A DNA stretch of 64,000 nt from Metarhizobium sp964253915. GTDB taxonomy: Bacteria > Pseudomonadota > Alphaproteobacteria > Rhizobiales > Rhizobiaceae. The DNA is taken from contig NZ_CAXUSG020000001.1 in assembly GCF_964253915.1 (NCBI RefSeq), positions 434,001 to 498,000 on the forward strand, given 5' to 3'. Under the pieces are notes generated by a model. It was not told the DNA's origin. It searched no databases and was given only the letters and a program-made list of their open reading frames with translations. Of this stretch, positions 8,200 to 16,147 are shown piece after piece; position 1 is the first letter of the stretch, and every line of letters starts with the position of its first letter. Made by a program: the position numbers and the translations under genes.

Positions 8200-8946
8200 A
8201 TGGCCGGCCCCATCGAACAGTTCGAAATCAGGAAGATCGTCGAGATCAACATCGGAGGCATAGACCTCAGCTTTACCAATGCTTCCGCCTACATGCTGCT
8301 GACGATCGCCATCGCTACGGCATTCCTGTTGCTTGCAACCAGCCGAAAACTACTCGTTCCCGGCAGATGGCAATCCAGTGCCGAACTTCTCCACGAGTTC
8401 GTGGCCAAGGCATTGCGGGACAATGCCGGAGAACAGGGGATGCGGTTCTTTCCCCTCGTCTTCTCGCTTTTCATGTTCATTCTCACAGCCAACATGCTCG
8501 GCATGTTTCCCTACGCATTTACCGTGACGGCGCAGATCATCGTGACGTTCGGCCTGGCAGCCATGGTGTTCCTCACCGTGACGCTTTACGGCATCTACAA
8601 GCACGGTTTCGGCTTCCTTCGCCTGTTCAAGCCGGATGGTGTGCCAGCAGTCCTTGCTCCGCTGATCATCCCGATCGAGATCATTTCTTATCTCTCTCGT
8701 CCCATCAGCCATTCGGTGCGCCTTTTTGCCGTCATGCTGGCCGGCCACATCACACTCAAGGTTTTTGCAGGTTTTGTGGTCTCTCTGGGCAGCCTTGGCA
8801 TGGTCGGCGTGGCCGGAGCCATTCTGCCGCTGCTGATGACTGTTGCCATCACCGCATTGGAGTTCCTGATGGCGGCCATCCAGGCTTACGTCTTCACGAT
8901 GCTGACATGCATGTATCTGAACGACGCCTTGCATCCGGGGCACTAG
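8200..8946 (+). CDS. atpB: Orphan ATP synthase Fo subunit a (duplicate AtpB)
   Basis: Membrane subunit a of the Fo proton channel, 248 residues, full length for alphaproteobacteria (about 250). Five to six hydrophobic segments are present. The essential proton-path arginine is kept in SHSVRLFAVMLAGHITLKVF (Arg about residue 188), and the C-terminal pair ALEFLMAAIQAYVFTMLTCMYLNDA is intact. A position usually Asn in bacterial subunit a (RLFaNMlAGH) is Val here. The ATG is preceded by AGAGGA with good spacing. Unlike a normal atpI-atpB-atpE-atpF cluster, no c or b subunit flanks it: a dehydrogenase remnant follows. It is probably a second copy, with the main atp operon elsewhere on the chromosome, and may be a decaying or transferred paralogue. 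Confidence 0.9.
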   Translation: MAGPIEQFEIRKIVEINIGGIDLSFTNASAYMLLTIAIATAFLLLATSRKLLVPGRWQSSAELLHEFVAKALRDNAGEQGMRFFPLVFSLFMFILTANMLGMFPYAFTVTAQIIVTFGLAAMVFLTVTLYGIYKHGFGFLRLFKPDGVPAVLAPLIIPIEIISYLSRPISHSVRLFAVMLAGHITLKVFAGFVVSLGSLGMVGVAGAILPLLMTVAITALEFLMAAIQAYVFTMLTCMYLNDALHPGH

Positions 8947-9092
8947 AAACGGTGCGGTAAGCTTGGCAACTGGAACTATGGGGCTGTCAGCTCACCTTGG
9001 CTACGGGCATCAGCGGCCCGTTGTGTGCGAGGGGGCCGATCGCGCTGAGGGACGGAGGAGGGAATACGGTTTTCCGCATTCCGGCGCCGCCC

Positions 9093-9242
9093 TCAGATCA
9101 AACTCATGCCGCCGTCGGCGTGAAGCTCCACGCCGTTGACGAAACCTGCGGTATCAGAGCCGAGGAACAGGGCGGCACGCGGCAGTCCTTCCGGTCGGCC
9201 CAGACGGCAAAAGTCCGCGAAGAGACGAGCCAGAGGTCGTCT
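9093..9242 (-). pseudogene. 3' remnant of a short-chain dehydrogenase
   Basis: On the minus strand the 49 codons before a stop read LGRPEGLPRAALFLGSDTAG and then FVNGVELHADGGMSLI. This is the characteristic C-terminal end of classical SDR oxidoreductases (the LGRPEE...ALFLaSD...fvnGvel.vDGG pattern). No N-terminal Rossmann part (TGxxxGIG) or catalytic YxxxK exists upstream, because an unrelated gene's stop codon lies only four bases away. The sequence is therefore a truncated leftover, probably cut by the event that placed the neighbouring gene here. Confidence 0.8.
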
Positions 9243-9245
9243 GTC

Positions 9246-10256
9246 CTATGGCACGTCGTTATAGATGAGCGCGTTGCTTGCGGCGAACTTCTTGGCGTTC
9301 TTCTTGACGCGGGCGATGTCGTCCTTGTCCCAGACGGTCTTCTTGCCGAAGAAATTTTTCGATTTCGGGTGGTTTACCGGGCCGGAAGAGCAGTCCTGGC
9401 CGCTGATGTTCAGTTCGGCGACGTCGCGGCTGAACTGGATGTCGGCGTGCATCTGTGCCTCGATATAGATCATGCCGCCGAGAAGATTGGTCTCGCTGCC
9501 CTTTTGGGCTTCTCTCGTCGCATAGGCATGCAGTTTCTTCAGAACCGCCGGATGGCAGAAGAGCACGATGAAGCCGAGCTGGAAATAGCTGCAGGCGACA
9601 TCCTGAAGGTTGAGTTTCGTGCCGAAATATTCGTCCTTGCGTCCGATGAGATCCATGTCGACCTCGAAGGAATCGCAATGGGTGAATGTCGAATTGTGCT
9701 TCATGTGGTCCTTGAGGACGAGGAAGCTCTTGCCGTATTTCGACAACCCGCCATTGATGCAATAAGCGAAATCCACCGCGGCATAACGGGGCCGCATGGC
9801 CGGTTCGAAGGTGGCGGAAGGCGAGGTGCCGAAGGTGAGCAGCCGGTTCTGGGCGGCCTTGACCTTCGGGTCCGCATCGGTGACCGGATTGCTGTAGCCG
9901 AACATCGAGTTTTCGGCGGCATCGCGCTTTTTCGCATCGCTCGAGGCGCCGCTGACGCCGCGCTCCCAGAAGTTGCCGTAGGTTTTGGATGTGTTCTCGT
10001 GGTAGAACCAGTTCGGTGCCTTGAGCGAAATCGTCAGGCGCGCATCCTCGAGAAGCTTGATGATTGCGCCATAGATGAAATCCGCGGTTGCCGCGGTGCA
10101 GAGTTTTTGCGTGACGAGCCGCTTGACCGCCAGATCCTCGACGAAGTCGTAGCTTTCAAGCTGTCTGCGGTTTGTCAGCCCGACCGTCTCGTTGCGAGCC
10201 AGTCGTCCAAGCGCGGCATTTCTTTCGGCAGTCGTCGGAATTGGGGGATTGGCCAT
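9246..10256 (-). CDS. DUF3626-like protein, possible ADP-ribosyltransferase fold
   Basis: A 336-residue protein without signal peptide. Segments appear in the order I associate with DUF3626: NFWERGVSG (about residue 95), RPRYAAVDF (about 155-163), LSKYGKSFLVLK (about 171), NSTFTHCDS (about 188-196) and YIEAQMHADIQFSRDVAEL (about 264-282). Arginine on an early strand, an STxT-type strand and a late E-x-Q recall the R-S-E arrangement of ADP-ribosyltransferases, so such activity is conceivable but unproven. The ATG at MANPPIPTTAERN follows AGGA; eleven more upstream codons are open. The C-terminus is lysine-rich (KKNAKKF). It lies in the patch beside tRNA-Gly, abutting an SDR remnant, which suggests horizontal acquisition. 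Target and role are unknown. Confidence 0.6.
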   Translation of the reverse strand: MANPPIPTTAERNAALGRLARNETVGLTNRRQLESYDFVEDLAVKRLVTQKLCTAATADFIYGAIIKLLEDARLTISLKAPNWFYHENTSKTYGNFWERGVSGASSDAKKRDAAENSMFGYSNPVTDADPKVKAAQNRLLTFGTSPSATFEPAMRPRYAAVDFAYCINGGLSKYGKSFLVLKDHMKHNSTFTHCDSFEVDMDLIGRKDEYFGTKLNLQDVACSYFQLGFIVLFCHPAVLKKLHAYATREAQKGSETNLLGGMIYIEAQMHADIQFSRDVAELNISGQDCSSGPVNHPKSKNFFGKKTVWDKDDIARVKKNAKKFAASNALIYNDVP

Positions 10257-10489
10257 CGTCGATCCTAAGAATGAGAAATATGGGTGCAATATCGCGGTCA
10301 GGCGGTAATTTTCATATCTTTGGGCAGGCGCGAGTGGAGGATAGCCTGTCCCTCGCCATTCTCAAGCGCCTTGCCGCACGGCAATCGATATTTCTGCGAC
10401 AGGATGAATTTTGCTTCTCCGGCAGTGGTCGTCATGGCGCTTTATAAGACGCCTTGCGCCTGCCGGGTCAGCCGGATGCACAAACGAAA

Positions 10490-10513
10490 ACGGGCGGTCT
10501 TTCGACCGCCCGT
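10490..10513 (-). terminator. Intrinsic terminator of the chemotaxis receptor gene
   Basis: Perfect 10-bp stem ACGGGCGGTC/GACCGCCCGT with loop TTTC, followed on the minus strand by TTTTCG, 29 bases after the receptor stop codon. Confidence 0.8.
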
Positions 10514-10542
10514 GGCTGGTATCTCGTGTCTGGACTCTGGTC

Positions 10543-12543
10543 TCAGAATTCCGTCCAGTCGGCTTCCTGCTTGACCGCCGGCGTGGAGGAGCCGCCGCCA
10601 AAGGCGTTGGCGAGGGTCTGGCCGAGACGGCGGGCCGGCGAAGGAGCGGGGCGGGTCGTTTCCGTTGCGGCGCGGACCGGGCTCGCGACGGGACGGGAAA
10701 CCGGAGCGATCGGGCGGGGGGCCGGGCGGCTGGTATGGCTGGAAGCAAAGCCGCCATGGGTGCCGGTCATCTTGAACTGCGAGAGCAGTTCGGTCAGCGA
10801 TGCGGCATCGGTTGCCAGCGTATGCGTGGCCGCCGTGGTTTCCTCGACCATGGCAGCGTTCTGCTGGGTGCCCTGGTCCATCGTGTTGACGGCGGTGTTG
10901 ATTTCCTGCAGCCCGATGGACTGTTCCCGCGCGGCTTCGGCAATGGCGTGGACGTGGCGGTTGATTTCCTGCACCTCGCTGACGATGGCATCGAGCGCCT
11001 TGCCGGTTTCGCCGACCAGGTTGACGCCGGTCGCCACGTGGGTTCCGGACGCGGTGATCAGCGATTTGATTTCCTTGGCGGCGTTGGCCGAACGCTGGGC
11101 CAGTTCGCGGACTTCCTGGGCTACGACGGCAAATCCCTTGCCGGCTTCGCCGGCGCGGGCCGCCTCGACGCCGGCATTCAGCGCCAGCAGGTTGGTCTGG
11201 AAGGCGATGTCGTCGATGACGCCGATGATGTTGGAAATCTCGCTCGACGACTGTTCGATCTGCTGCATGGCGTTGACGGCATCGCGCACGATCTGGCCGG
11301 ATTTTTCAGCGCCGGTGCGGGTCTGGGCCACCAGGTGGCTGGCCTCTTCGGCACGGCGCGCCGCGTCCTTGACGGTCGTGGTGATCTGTTCGAGAGCCGC
11401 AGCCGTTTCCTCCACCGAGGCGGCCTGCTGTTCGGTGCGCTTCGACAGGTTGTCGGCCGAGGTGCGGATTTCATCGGCGCCGGCATTGATCGAGCGGGCG
11501 TTGCCGCCGACGGCGCTCAGGGCCTGATTGAGCTTGTTCAGCGAGTCGTTGAAGTCGAGGCGCAGCTGATCGAGATGGGCGACGAAGGCGGTGTCGATCT
11601 GGAAGGACAGGTCGCCGTCGGCAAGGCGACGCAACCCGCCGCCGAGAGCCGTGACGGCGCGCTGCAGGTCGGCGGCTTCGGAAGCCTTCTGCGTCTCGCG
11701 CTCGGCGCGTTCCGTTTCGCTCGATGCACGGTCCTTTTCGCTCTGCCGCTCGAGGCGAATACGCTCGACAGCGCCGTCGCGGAAGATGGCGACGGCTTTT
11801 GCCATGTCGCCGATTTCATCCTTGCGGTCGAGGCCGGGGATTTCTTCGCTGGTCTCGCCCTGGGCAAGCGAGGTCATGCGGCCGCGCAGCAGGGCCATCG
11901 GCGTGGTGATGCCGACCTGCGCCAGCACCAGGCCGACGCCGATCGACAGAGCGATCCCGGCAAGCAGCATCACGAGGCTGATGGTGATCGTGCTGTTGAT
12001 TTCGTCGGAAAGTTGTTGCGTGCCGGTTTCGATCGACTTCGACATGGCGTTGTTGTTCGAAACGAAAAGTTTCACCATGTCGTCGAGGAATGCGTCCGTC
12101 TCGGCCTGGCCTTTTTCGACGGCGGCGGCATCGCCGGCCTTCTGTGCCTCGAAGACCTTGTGGCCGAGGGCGCTCAGCGCATCGAGGCGGCGGATGATTT
12201 CTTCATCGACGTCTTTCGTGGACGGGGCAAGCTGCATGACCTTGGTCATGCGGTCCTTGGCGGTGTTGATGAACTTGTCGTGTGTCTCGACGGCAGCCTT
12301 GAATTCCGGCGAATCCGGAGCGAAATCCTGCACGCGTGCGATCTGGAGCGCGGCAACCATGGTTCCACCGCTGGCGCGCGACGTTTCCATCGCAGCGACG
12401 CTATCGTTGGACAGGAAGTTCGTATAGGCGCTGTCGGCCTGACCGAATTCGTTGCTGAGATGCAGCAGGCCGATGACGGAAATCACGCCCAGCAGCAGGA
12501 TGACGGCAAGAATTTTGGTTTTTATCTTCGCATTCTTCAACAT
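10543..12543 (-). CDS. Methyl-accepting chemotaxis protein
   Basis: Transmembrane chemoreceptor of 666 residues. A short cytoplasmic N-terminus and first membrane helix (about residues 9-30) are followed by a ~160-residue helical periplasmic sensor domain, a second membrane helix (about 187-210), HAMP segments, and the long cytoplasmic methylation/signalling coiled coil. The hairpin tip is clear: DDIAFQTNLLALNAGVEAAR then GKGFAVVAQEVRELAQRSA, which binds CheA/CheW. The protein ends DWTEF, matching the xWxxF tether used by CheR/CheB in high-abundance receptors. The ATG at MLKNAKIKTKI was chosen over a longer open frame because GGAG precedes it and the membrane helix then starts near the N-terminus. 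The ligand cannot be told from the sequence. No other che genes are nearby. Confidence 0.95.
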   Translation of the reverse strand: MLKNAKIKTKILAVILLLGVISVIGLLHLSNEFGQADSAYTNFLSNDSVAAMETSRASGGTMVAALQIARVQDFAPDSPEFKAAVETHDKFINTAKDRMTKVMQLAPSTKDVDEEIIRRLDALSALGHKVFEAQKAGDAAAVEKGQAETDAFLDDMVKLFVSNNNAMSKSIETGTQQLSDEINSTITISLVMLLAGIALSIGVGLVLAQVGITTPMALLRGRMTSLAQGETSEEIPGLDRKDEIGDMAKAVAIFRDGAVERIRLERQSEKDRASSETERAERETQKASEAADLQRAVTALGGGLRRLADGDLSFQIDTAFVAHLDQLRLDFNDSLNKLNQALSAVGGNARSINAGADEIRTSADNLSKRTEQQAASVEETAAALEQITTTVKDAARRAEEASHLVAQTRTGAEKSGQIVRDAVNAMQQIEQSSSEISNIIGVIDDIAFQTNLLALNAGVEAARAGEAGKGFAVVAQEVRELAQRSANAAKEIKSLITASGTHVATGVNLVGETGKALDAIVSEVQEINRHVHAIAEAAREQSIGLQEINTAVNTMDQGTQQNAAMVEETTAATHTLATDAASLTELLSQFKMTGTHGGFASSHTSRPAPRPIAPVSRPVASPVRAATETTRPAPSPARRLGQTLANAFGGGSSTPAVKQEADWTEF

Positions 12544-12755
12544 AGGTTGGACTCCGGTCCTCAATAATATGCATCGACCAGAAAAAACGGCGATCGGGAT
12601 GACGCAGGTTTGACTTGGCGATTGCAGCTGCCGCATTCAAAAAACTGTGGGGACATGCCCGGTGAAAGGCGAAAGCGACAGCCGTCATGATCGTCCGGCC
12701 GCGATGGTCGTCCGATGTCGCTAATTCAGATAAGCCTAATAGGTTTAATGTCATG

Positions 12756-14762
12756 CTAACGGGGTATCCGCACATTTTGCGGGTGCGAATATGGTCGGAG
12801 ACGTGCAGCGGGGCGGCCTTGCGCGTGCGGCTGGTGCGGCGTCTTGTGCCAGAAGAATGGTCGGGTCTTCAACTCGACCACGGCGCGCCAGGCGGAGAAG
12901 GAAACCAGCATCCAGTAAACCGGGATCAGCATCCAGCGCCAGCCGACCAGCCGCTTTTCATGATGGATCATCGCCGCGGCGCCAACGGCGAGAAACGCCG
13001 AATAGCTGCCGAGGATGTTGACGATATCGATGGTGAACAGGGTTTTCGACAGCATGTGGATGCCGGTTGCCGGGCTTTCCAGCAGCGCGGCCAGCGTGAA
13101 AAAGAAGAAGAGCAGGATGAAAGGATGGGCAAGCGAGGAAACCAGCATGCCACCGATCATCAGCTGGAAAATGGCGAAGGCCTTCCATCCCATTTCGCGT
13201 CGCAACTGCCGCGGGTTGCGCATCATCACCAGCCAGGTTTGCAGCCAGCCCTTGTACCAGCGGGTTCGCTGGCCGCACCAGCTCTTCAGCGTCGTCGGCG
13301 CATCTTCCAGCGTATGGCGGAAGATGACGTCGGCACGGTAGCCCAAACGATAGAGCCGCATGCCGAGGTCGGCGTCCTCCGTGACGTTGAACGGATCCCA
13401 TCCGCCGGCGGCACGCAGCACGGCCGTTCGGAAGTGATTGGAGGTGCCGCCGAGCGGCAGCGGCATGCCGGCCCGGGCGAGCATCGGCAGCAAGGCACGG
13501 AACAGGGCGGAATATTCCAGGGAGAACAAGGCACTCAGCCAGGAATCGCGGGCATTGGTGATGATCAGCGGCGCCTGGACGCAGGCAAGTTCGGGCGGCG
13601 CCCTGGCGAACCGTCCGTAAGCCTCCAGCAATTGATCGGGATGCGGCCGGTCTTCCGCATCGTAGATGGCGAGAAACGTCCCCCGGGCGGCGGGCAGGGC
13701 ATAGGTGAGGGCCTTCGGTTTCGTGCGTGGATGCATCGCCGGCACCTCGACGATCTCGAATTGCGGCCCCGGCCGTAGCGCTTCCAGCGCCTCTATCGTT
13801 TCGCGGTCGTCCGCCTCGCAGACCAGCTTGATATCGAGCAACGACGGTGGCCAGTTGAGCCGCTTCAGGATGGCAACGAGTTGCCCGGCAACGGCTGCTT
13901 CCCGGTAGAGCGCGACCATGACCGTATAGACCGGCAGGTTTCGCTTTTCCGGCAGCGGCGCGATCGGTTGCGCCGGTTCCCGGCAATGGCGGATCGCAAA
14001 AGCCTTCAGCCAGAGCGAAATGAAATAGAGGCTGGACATCAAGACATGCAGGATCAGCAGCGCCAGGCTAGGGGCGATCAGCGTGCCGATCGCCACAGCC
14101 GTCACGGCAACGCCGGTGTAAAAACCCTGTCGCCCCAGAAGCACGATCCTGGCACTGAACCGCGGAGTTTTATCGAATAGGCCGCCGACCGTCTCCTGCA
14201 GGCGTCGTGGCGCACCGGCCTTCCAGACGGCCCGACGGACGGTTTCGCCGGCGGCGACGGCCAGCGAATGCCTGAGAGCCGGCAGCCGCTCCAGCATGCC
14301 GAGGATCATCGGAATGCGCCGCGCTTCGGGAACGATGATGGTGACGGGAGGCTGCCGGGCATGCTGCAGGCGGATGGTCGACGGCTGGACCAGCTGCGTG
14401 TCGAGATGACGAATGTCGGTAATGCCCTCGGCATGCACCTGGCTGAGATAGGGCAGGCGCAGCATGCGCGCCAATGCGGCGTAGTAGGCTTGCGGATCGA
14501 CCCAGCCGTCGCTCAAGAGTTCCTGTTCGATCGTCGTGCCGTAGCGTTCGGCCCGCTCCGCCATGGCGGCCACCAGCGGTTTTCCAAACCCCAGCTGCAG
14601 CAGGATCTGTGCTTCGACGTCATCGAACGGATCGGCGGAATTCGGCGGCGGCTGAGGTCCGGCCGCGTCCCGTTCATCCTGATCCGTCTTGCGTCCCGAT
14701 TGTTGCGGATATTCCCCAATACGCATGACTTTGATACACCGTTCCAACGCGATGACGCTCAT
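12756..14762 (-). CDS. Membrane GT2 glycosyltransferase with GspE-type N-terminal domain
   Basis: Processive-type family 2 glycosyltransferase, 668 residues, in the inner membrane. Residues ~45-125 resemble the N-terminal domain of type II secretion ATPases (LSDGWVDPQAYYAALARMLRLPYLSQ). Two membrane helices follow (~215-260). The catalytic domain shows YREAAVAGQLVAIL, the DAEDRPHPDQ metal site (~366), TEDADLGMRL (~462) and the QRTRWYKGW acceptor motif (~497). Further membrane helices come at ~525-550, ~560-580 and ~600-635. The layout is cellulose synthase-like, so export of a beta-linked polysaccharide is plausible; the product is unknown. GspE-N/MshEN domains can bind cyclic di-GMP, but canonical MshEN residues are not clear here. 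The start is uncertain: an ATG 12 codons downstream is possible. It is divergent from the solute-binding protein gene. Confidence 0.85.
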   Translation of the reverse strand: MSVIALERCIKVMRIGEYPQQSGRKTDQDERDAAGPQPPPNSADPFDDVEAQILLQLGFGKPLVAAMAERAERYGTTIEQELLSDGWVDPQAYYAALARMLRLPYLSQVHAEGITDIRHLDTQLVQPSTIRLQHARQPPVTIIVPEARRIPMILGMLERLPALRHSLAVAAGETVRRAVWKAGAPRRLQETVGGLFDKTPRFSARIVLLGRQGFYTGVAVTAVAIGTLIAPSLALLILHVLMSSLYFISLWLKAFAIRHCREPAQPIAPLPEKRNLPVYTVMVALYREAAVAGQLVAILKRLNWPPSLLDIKLVCEADDRETIEALEALRPGPQFEIVEVPAMHPRTKPKALTYALPAARGTFLAIYDAEDRPHPDQLLEAYGRFARAPPELACVQAPLIITNARDSWLSALFSLEYSALFRALLPMLARAGMPLPLGGTSNHFRTAVLRAAGGWDPFNVTEDADLGMRLYRLGYRADVIFRHTLEDAPTTLKSWCGQRTRWYKGWLQTWLVMMRNPRQLRREMGWKAFAIFQLMIGGMLVSSLAHPFILLFFFFTLAALLESPATGIHMLSKTLFTIDIVNILGSYSAFLAVGAAAMIHHEKRLVGWRWMLIPVYWMLVSFSAWRAVVELKTRPFFWHKTPHQPHAQGRPAARLRPYSHPQNVRIPR

Positions 14763-14783
14763 GCCTTCTATGTCTGGATCATA

Positions 14784-15662
14784 ATGAGACGCCCTGTTCT
14801 TGCATCCCTAGAAATATGGGGGAAATACACGTTAAGCGCGCTTTTCTCTGTGTTGCTTCTGACCGGGGCCGTCGCTGCCCAGACGATGGACGGGAACCGG
14901 CTGCCGGTGCTGTTCGATGCAAGGGAGCGTCTGGCGAAGCCCGATCTGTCGGAAATCGGCCGGGTTCGCTTCGTCACCACCGTGGATTTCGCTCCGTTCA
15001 ACTTCATCGATCAGACCGGCCGCCTTGCCGGCTTCCAGGTCGATCTGGCGCGGGAAATCTGCAACGAGTTGAAGATCGCCGAAAAATGTCAGATTCAGGC
15101 GCTGCCGTTTGCGGAAATCGAAGCGGCCGTGGAAAGCGGGCAGGCCGAGGCGGCGATTGCCGGCGTGGCGGTCACGCCCGAGCTGCGCCGTCGTTTTTCC
15201 TTTTCCCGCCCGTTCATGGAATTGCCGGCGCGTTTCGTGCGCAACCGCAAGGTCAGCCTGCCCGGTGAAAAGGCCGCCAATCTTGCGGGTCATCCGGTCG
15301 GGATTGTGACTGGCACGCGCCATGCGGCGATGCTGAAGGCGTTTTTTCCCGGGCTCAAGACGGTAGGCTTCGCGGATCGCAACGCCATGATGGAGGCCCT
15401 GAAGACGGGTGCGATCGATGCCGTTTTCTCCGATGGATTGCAACTTTCCTTCTGGACCTCAGGCCCGGCTTCCGCAAATTGCTGCGCCTTTCTCGACGGC
15501 CCCTATTTCTCCGAGTTCTTTCTCAGCGAAGGAATGACGGTGATGTTGCGGAAAGACGGCGCGGTGCTGACTGCCGCCATCGACCACGCGCTGTTGACGC
15601 TGTCGCGCAACGGCCGCCTGCAGGAGATCTATCTGCGCTATTTCCCTTATGGGCTCTATTGA
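14784..15662 (+). CDS. Periplasmic amino-acid-type solute-binding protein
   Basis: SBP_bac_3 family protein of 292 residues. It has an N-terminal signal peptide with hydrophobic core TLSALFSVLLLTGAVAA and likely cleavage after AVA. The mature domain starts RVRFVTTVDFAPFNFIDQ and continues GRLAGFQVDLAREICNEL, then AEAAIAGVAVTPELRRRFSF, the typical polar amino acid/opine binding lobe. The second lobe holds AGHPVGIVTGTRHAAML and GAIDAVFSDGLQLSFW. No ABC permease or ATPase gene is adjacent, so it may serve a transporter encoded elsewhere, a receptor, or have no transport role. Its start codon is only about 21-57 bases from that of the divergent glycosyltransferase, so the two promoters must overlap the coding starts. 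Confidence 0.88.
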   Translation: MRRPVLASLEIWGKYTLSALFSVLLLTGAVAAQTMDGNRLPVLFDARERLAKPDLSEIGRVRFVTTVDFAPFNFIDQTGRLAGFQVDLAREICNELKIAEKCQIQALPFAEIEAAVESGQAEAAIAGVAVTPELRRRFSFSRPFMELPARFVRNRKVSLPGEKAANLAGHPVGIVTGTRHAAMLKAFFPGLKTVGFADRNAMMEALKTGAIDAVFSDGLQLSFWTSGPASANCCAFLDGPYFSEFFLSEGMTVMLRKDGAVLTAAIDHALLTLSRNGRLQEIYLRYFPYGLY

Positions 15663-15671
15663 AGGGGGATG

Positions 15672-16085
15672 TCAGCCGCGGCGGTAACGGGCGATAGCGC
15701 TGCGTTCGATAGCAGCGCAGGTGAGCTTGTCCAAGGAGAGACGGTCGCGCAGCAGTTGCAGCAGGCGGATTTCCTCCGGCAGCACGGCCTCATCGACAGC
15801 CATGACCTCGACGGCCAGCGCGTAAGCCATGTCGTAAAGCCGCGCGGGCAGGGTGTCGCGAATGGTCTCCAGGGCGATGTCGAGGCCTTCCGGACCGGAA
15901 ACCAGTTCGGCGCAGGCCTGCGAGACATCGATCAGCCGGTCCTCGTCGAAACCCTCGAAGACGGGCAGGGCTTTGAGCAACTGTCCGATCCTCGCCAGTT
16001 CGTCGTCGCTCATCGAGCTGTCGACGGCAGATGCCATCACCATCACGTAGATCAAGGCGTCATGTGTGCCCAGTTTGCCGGCCAT
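15672..16085 (-). CDS. TerB-like (tellurite resistance TerB family) protein
   Basis: A 137-residue all-helical cytoplasmic protein. The acidic repeats (VMVMASAVDSSMSDDELARI and AYALAVEVMAVDEAVLPEE) match the duplicated helical, metal-binding pattern of TerB-family proteins. The ATG (MAGKLGTHDALIY) follows GGGAA; a longer open frame upstream is antisense to nothing known and lacks family resemblance. It lies 62 bases downstream of the SNase-like gene on the same strand and converges on the solute-binding protein gene with nine bases between the stops. The role in rhizobia is unknown; membrane stress sensing is suggested for the family. Confidence 0.85.
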   Translation of the reverse strand: MAGKLGTHDALIYVMVMASAVDSSMSDDELARIGQLLKALPVFEGFDEDRLIDVSQACAELVSGPEGLDIALETIRDTLPARLYDMAYALAVEVMAVDEAVLPEEIRLLQLLRDRLSLDKLTCAAIERSAIARYRRG

Positions 16086-16147
16086 GCGAGTTCCCCTTCC
16101 GTTGTTCGGGGAAATAGGCACAAGCCGCCGCGATTGCAAGGGCGGCC

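Noticed and set aside
7899..8960. 353-codon plus-strand open frame covering atpB
   Set aside because: It is out of frame with the clear AtpB sequence and has no family resemblance.
6932..10290. Complete integrative element with direct repeats
   Set aside because: No integrase gene and no second copy of the tRNA 3' end was seen; only an island-like scar can be argued.
10411..12567. 718-codon plus-strand open frame opposite the chemoreceptor
   Set aside because: Shadow; no motif, while the minus strand encodes a full receptor ending in DWTEF.
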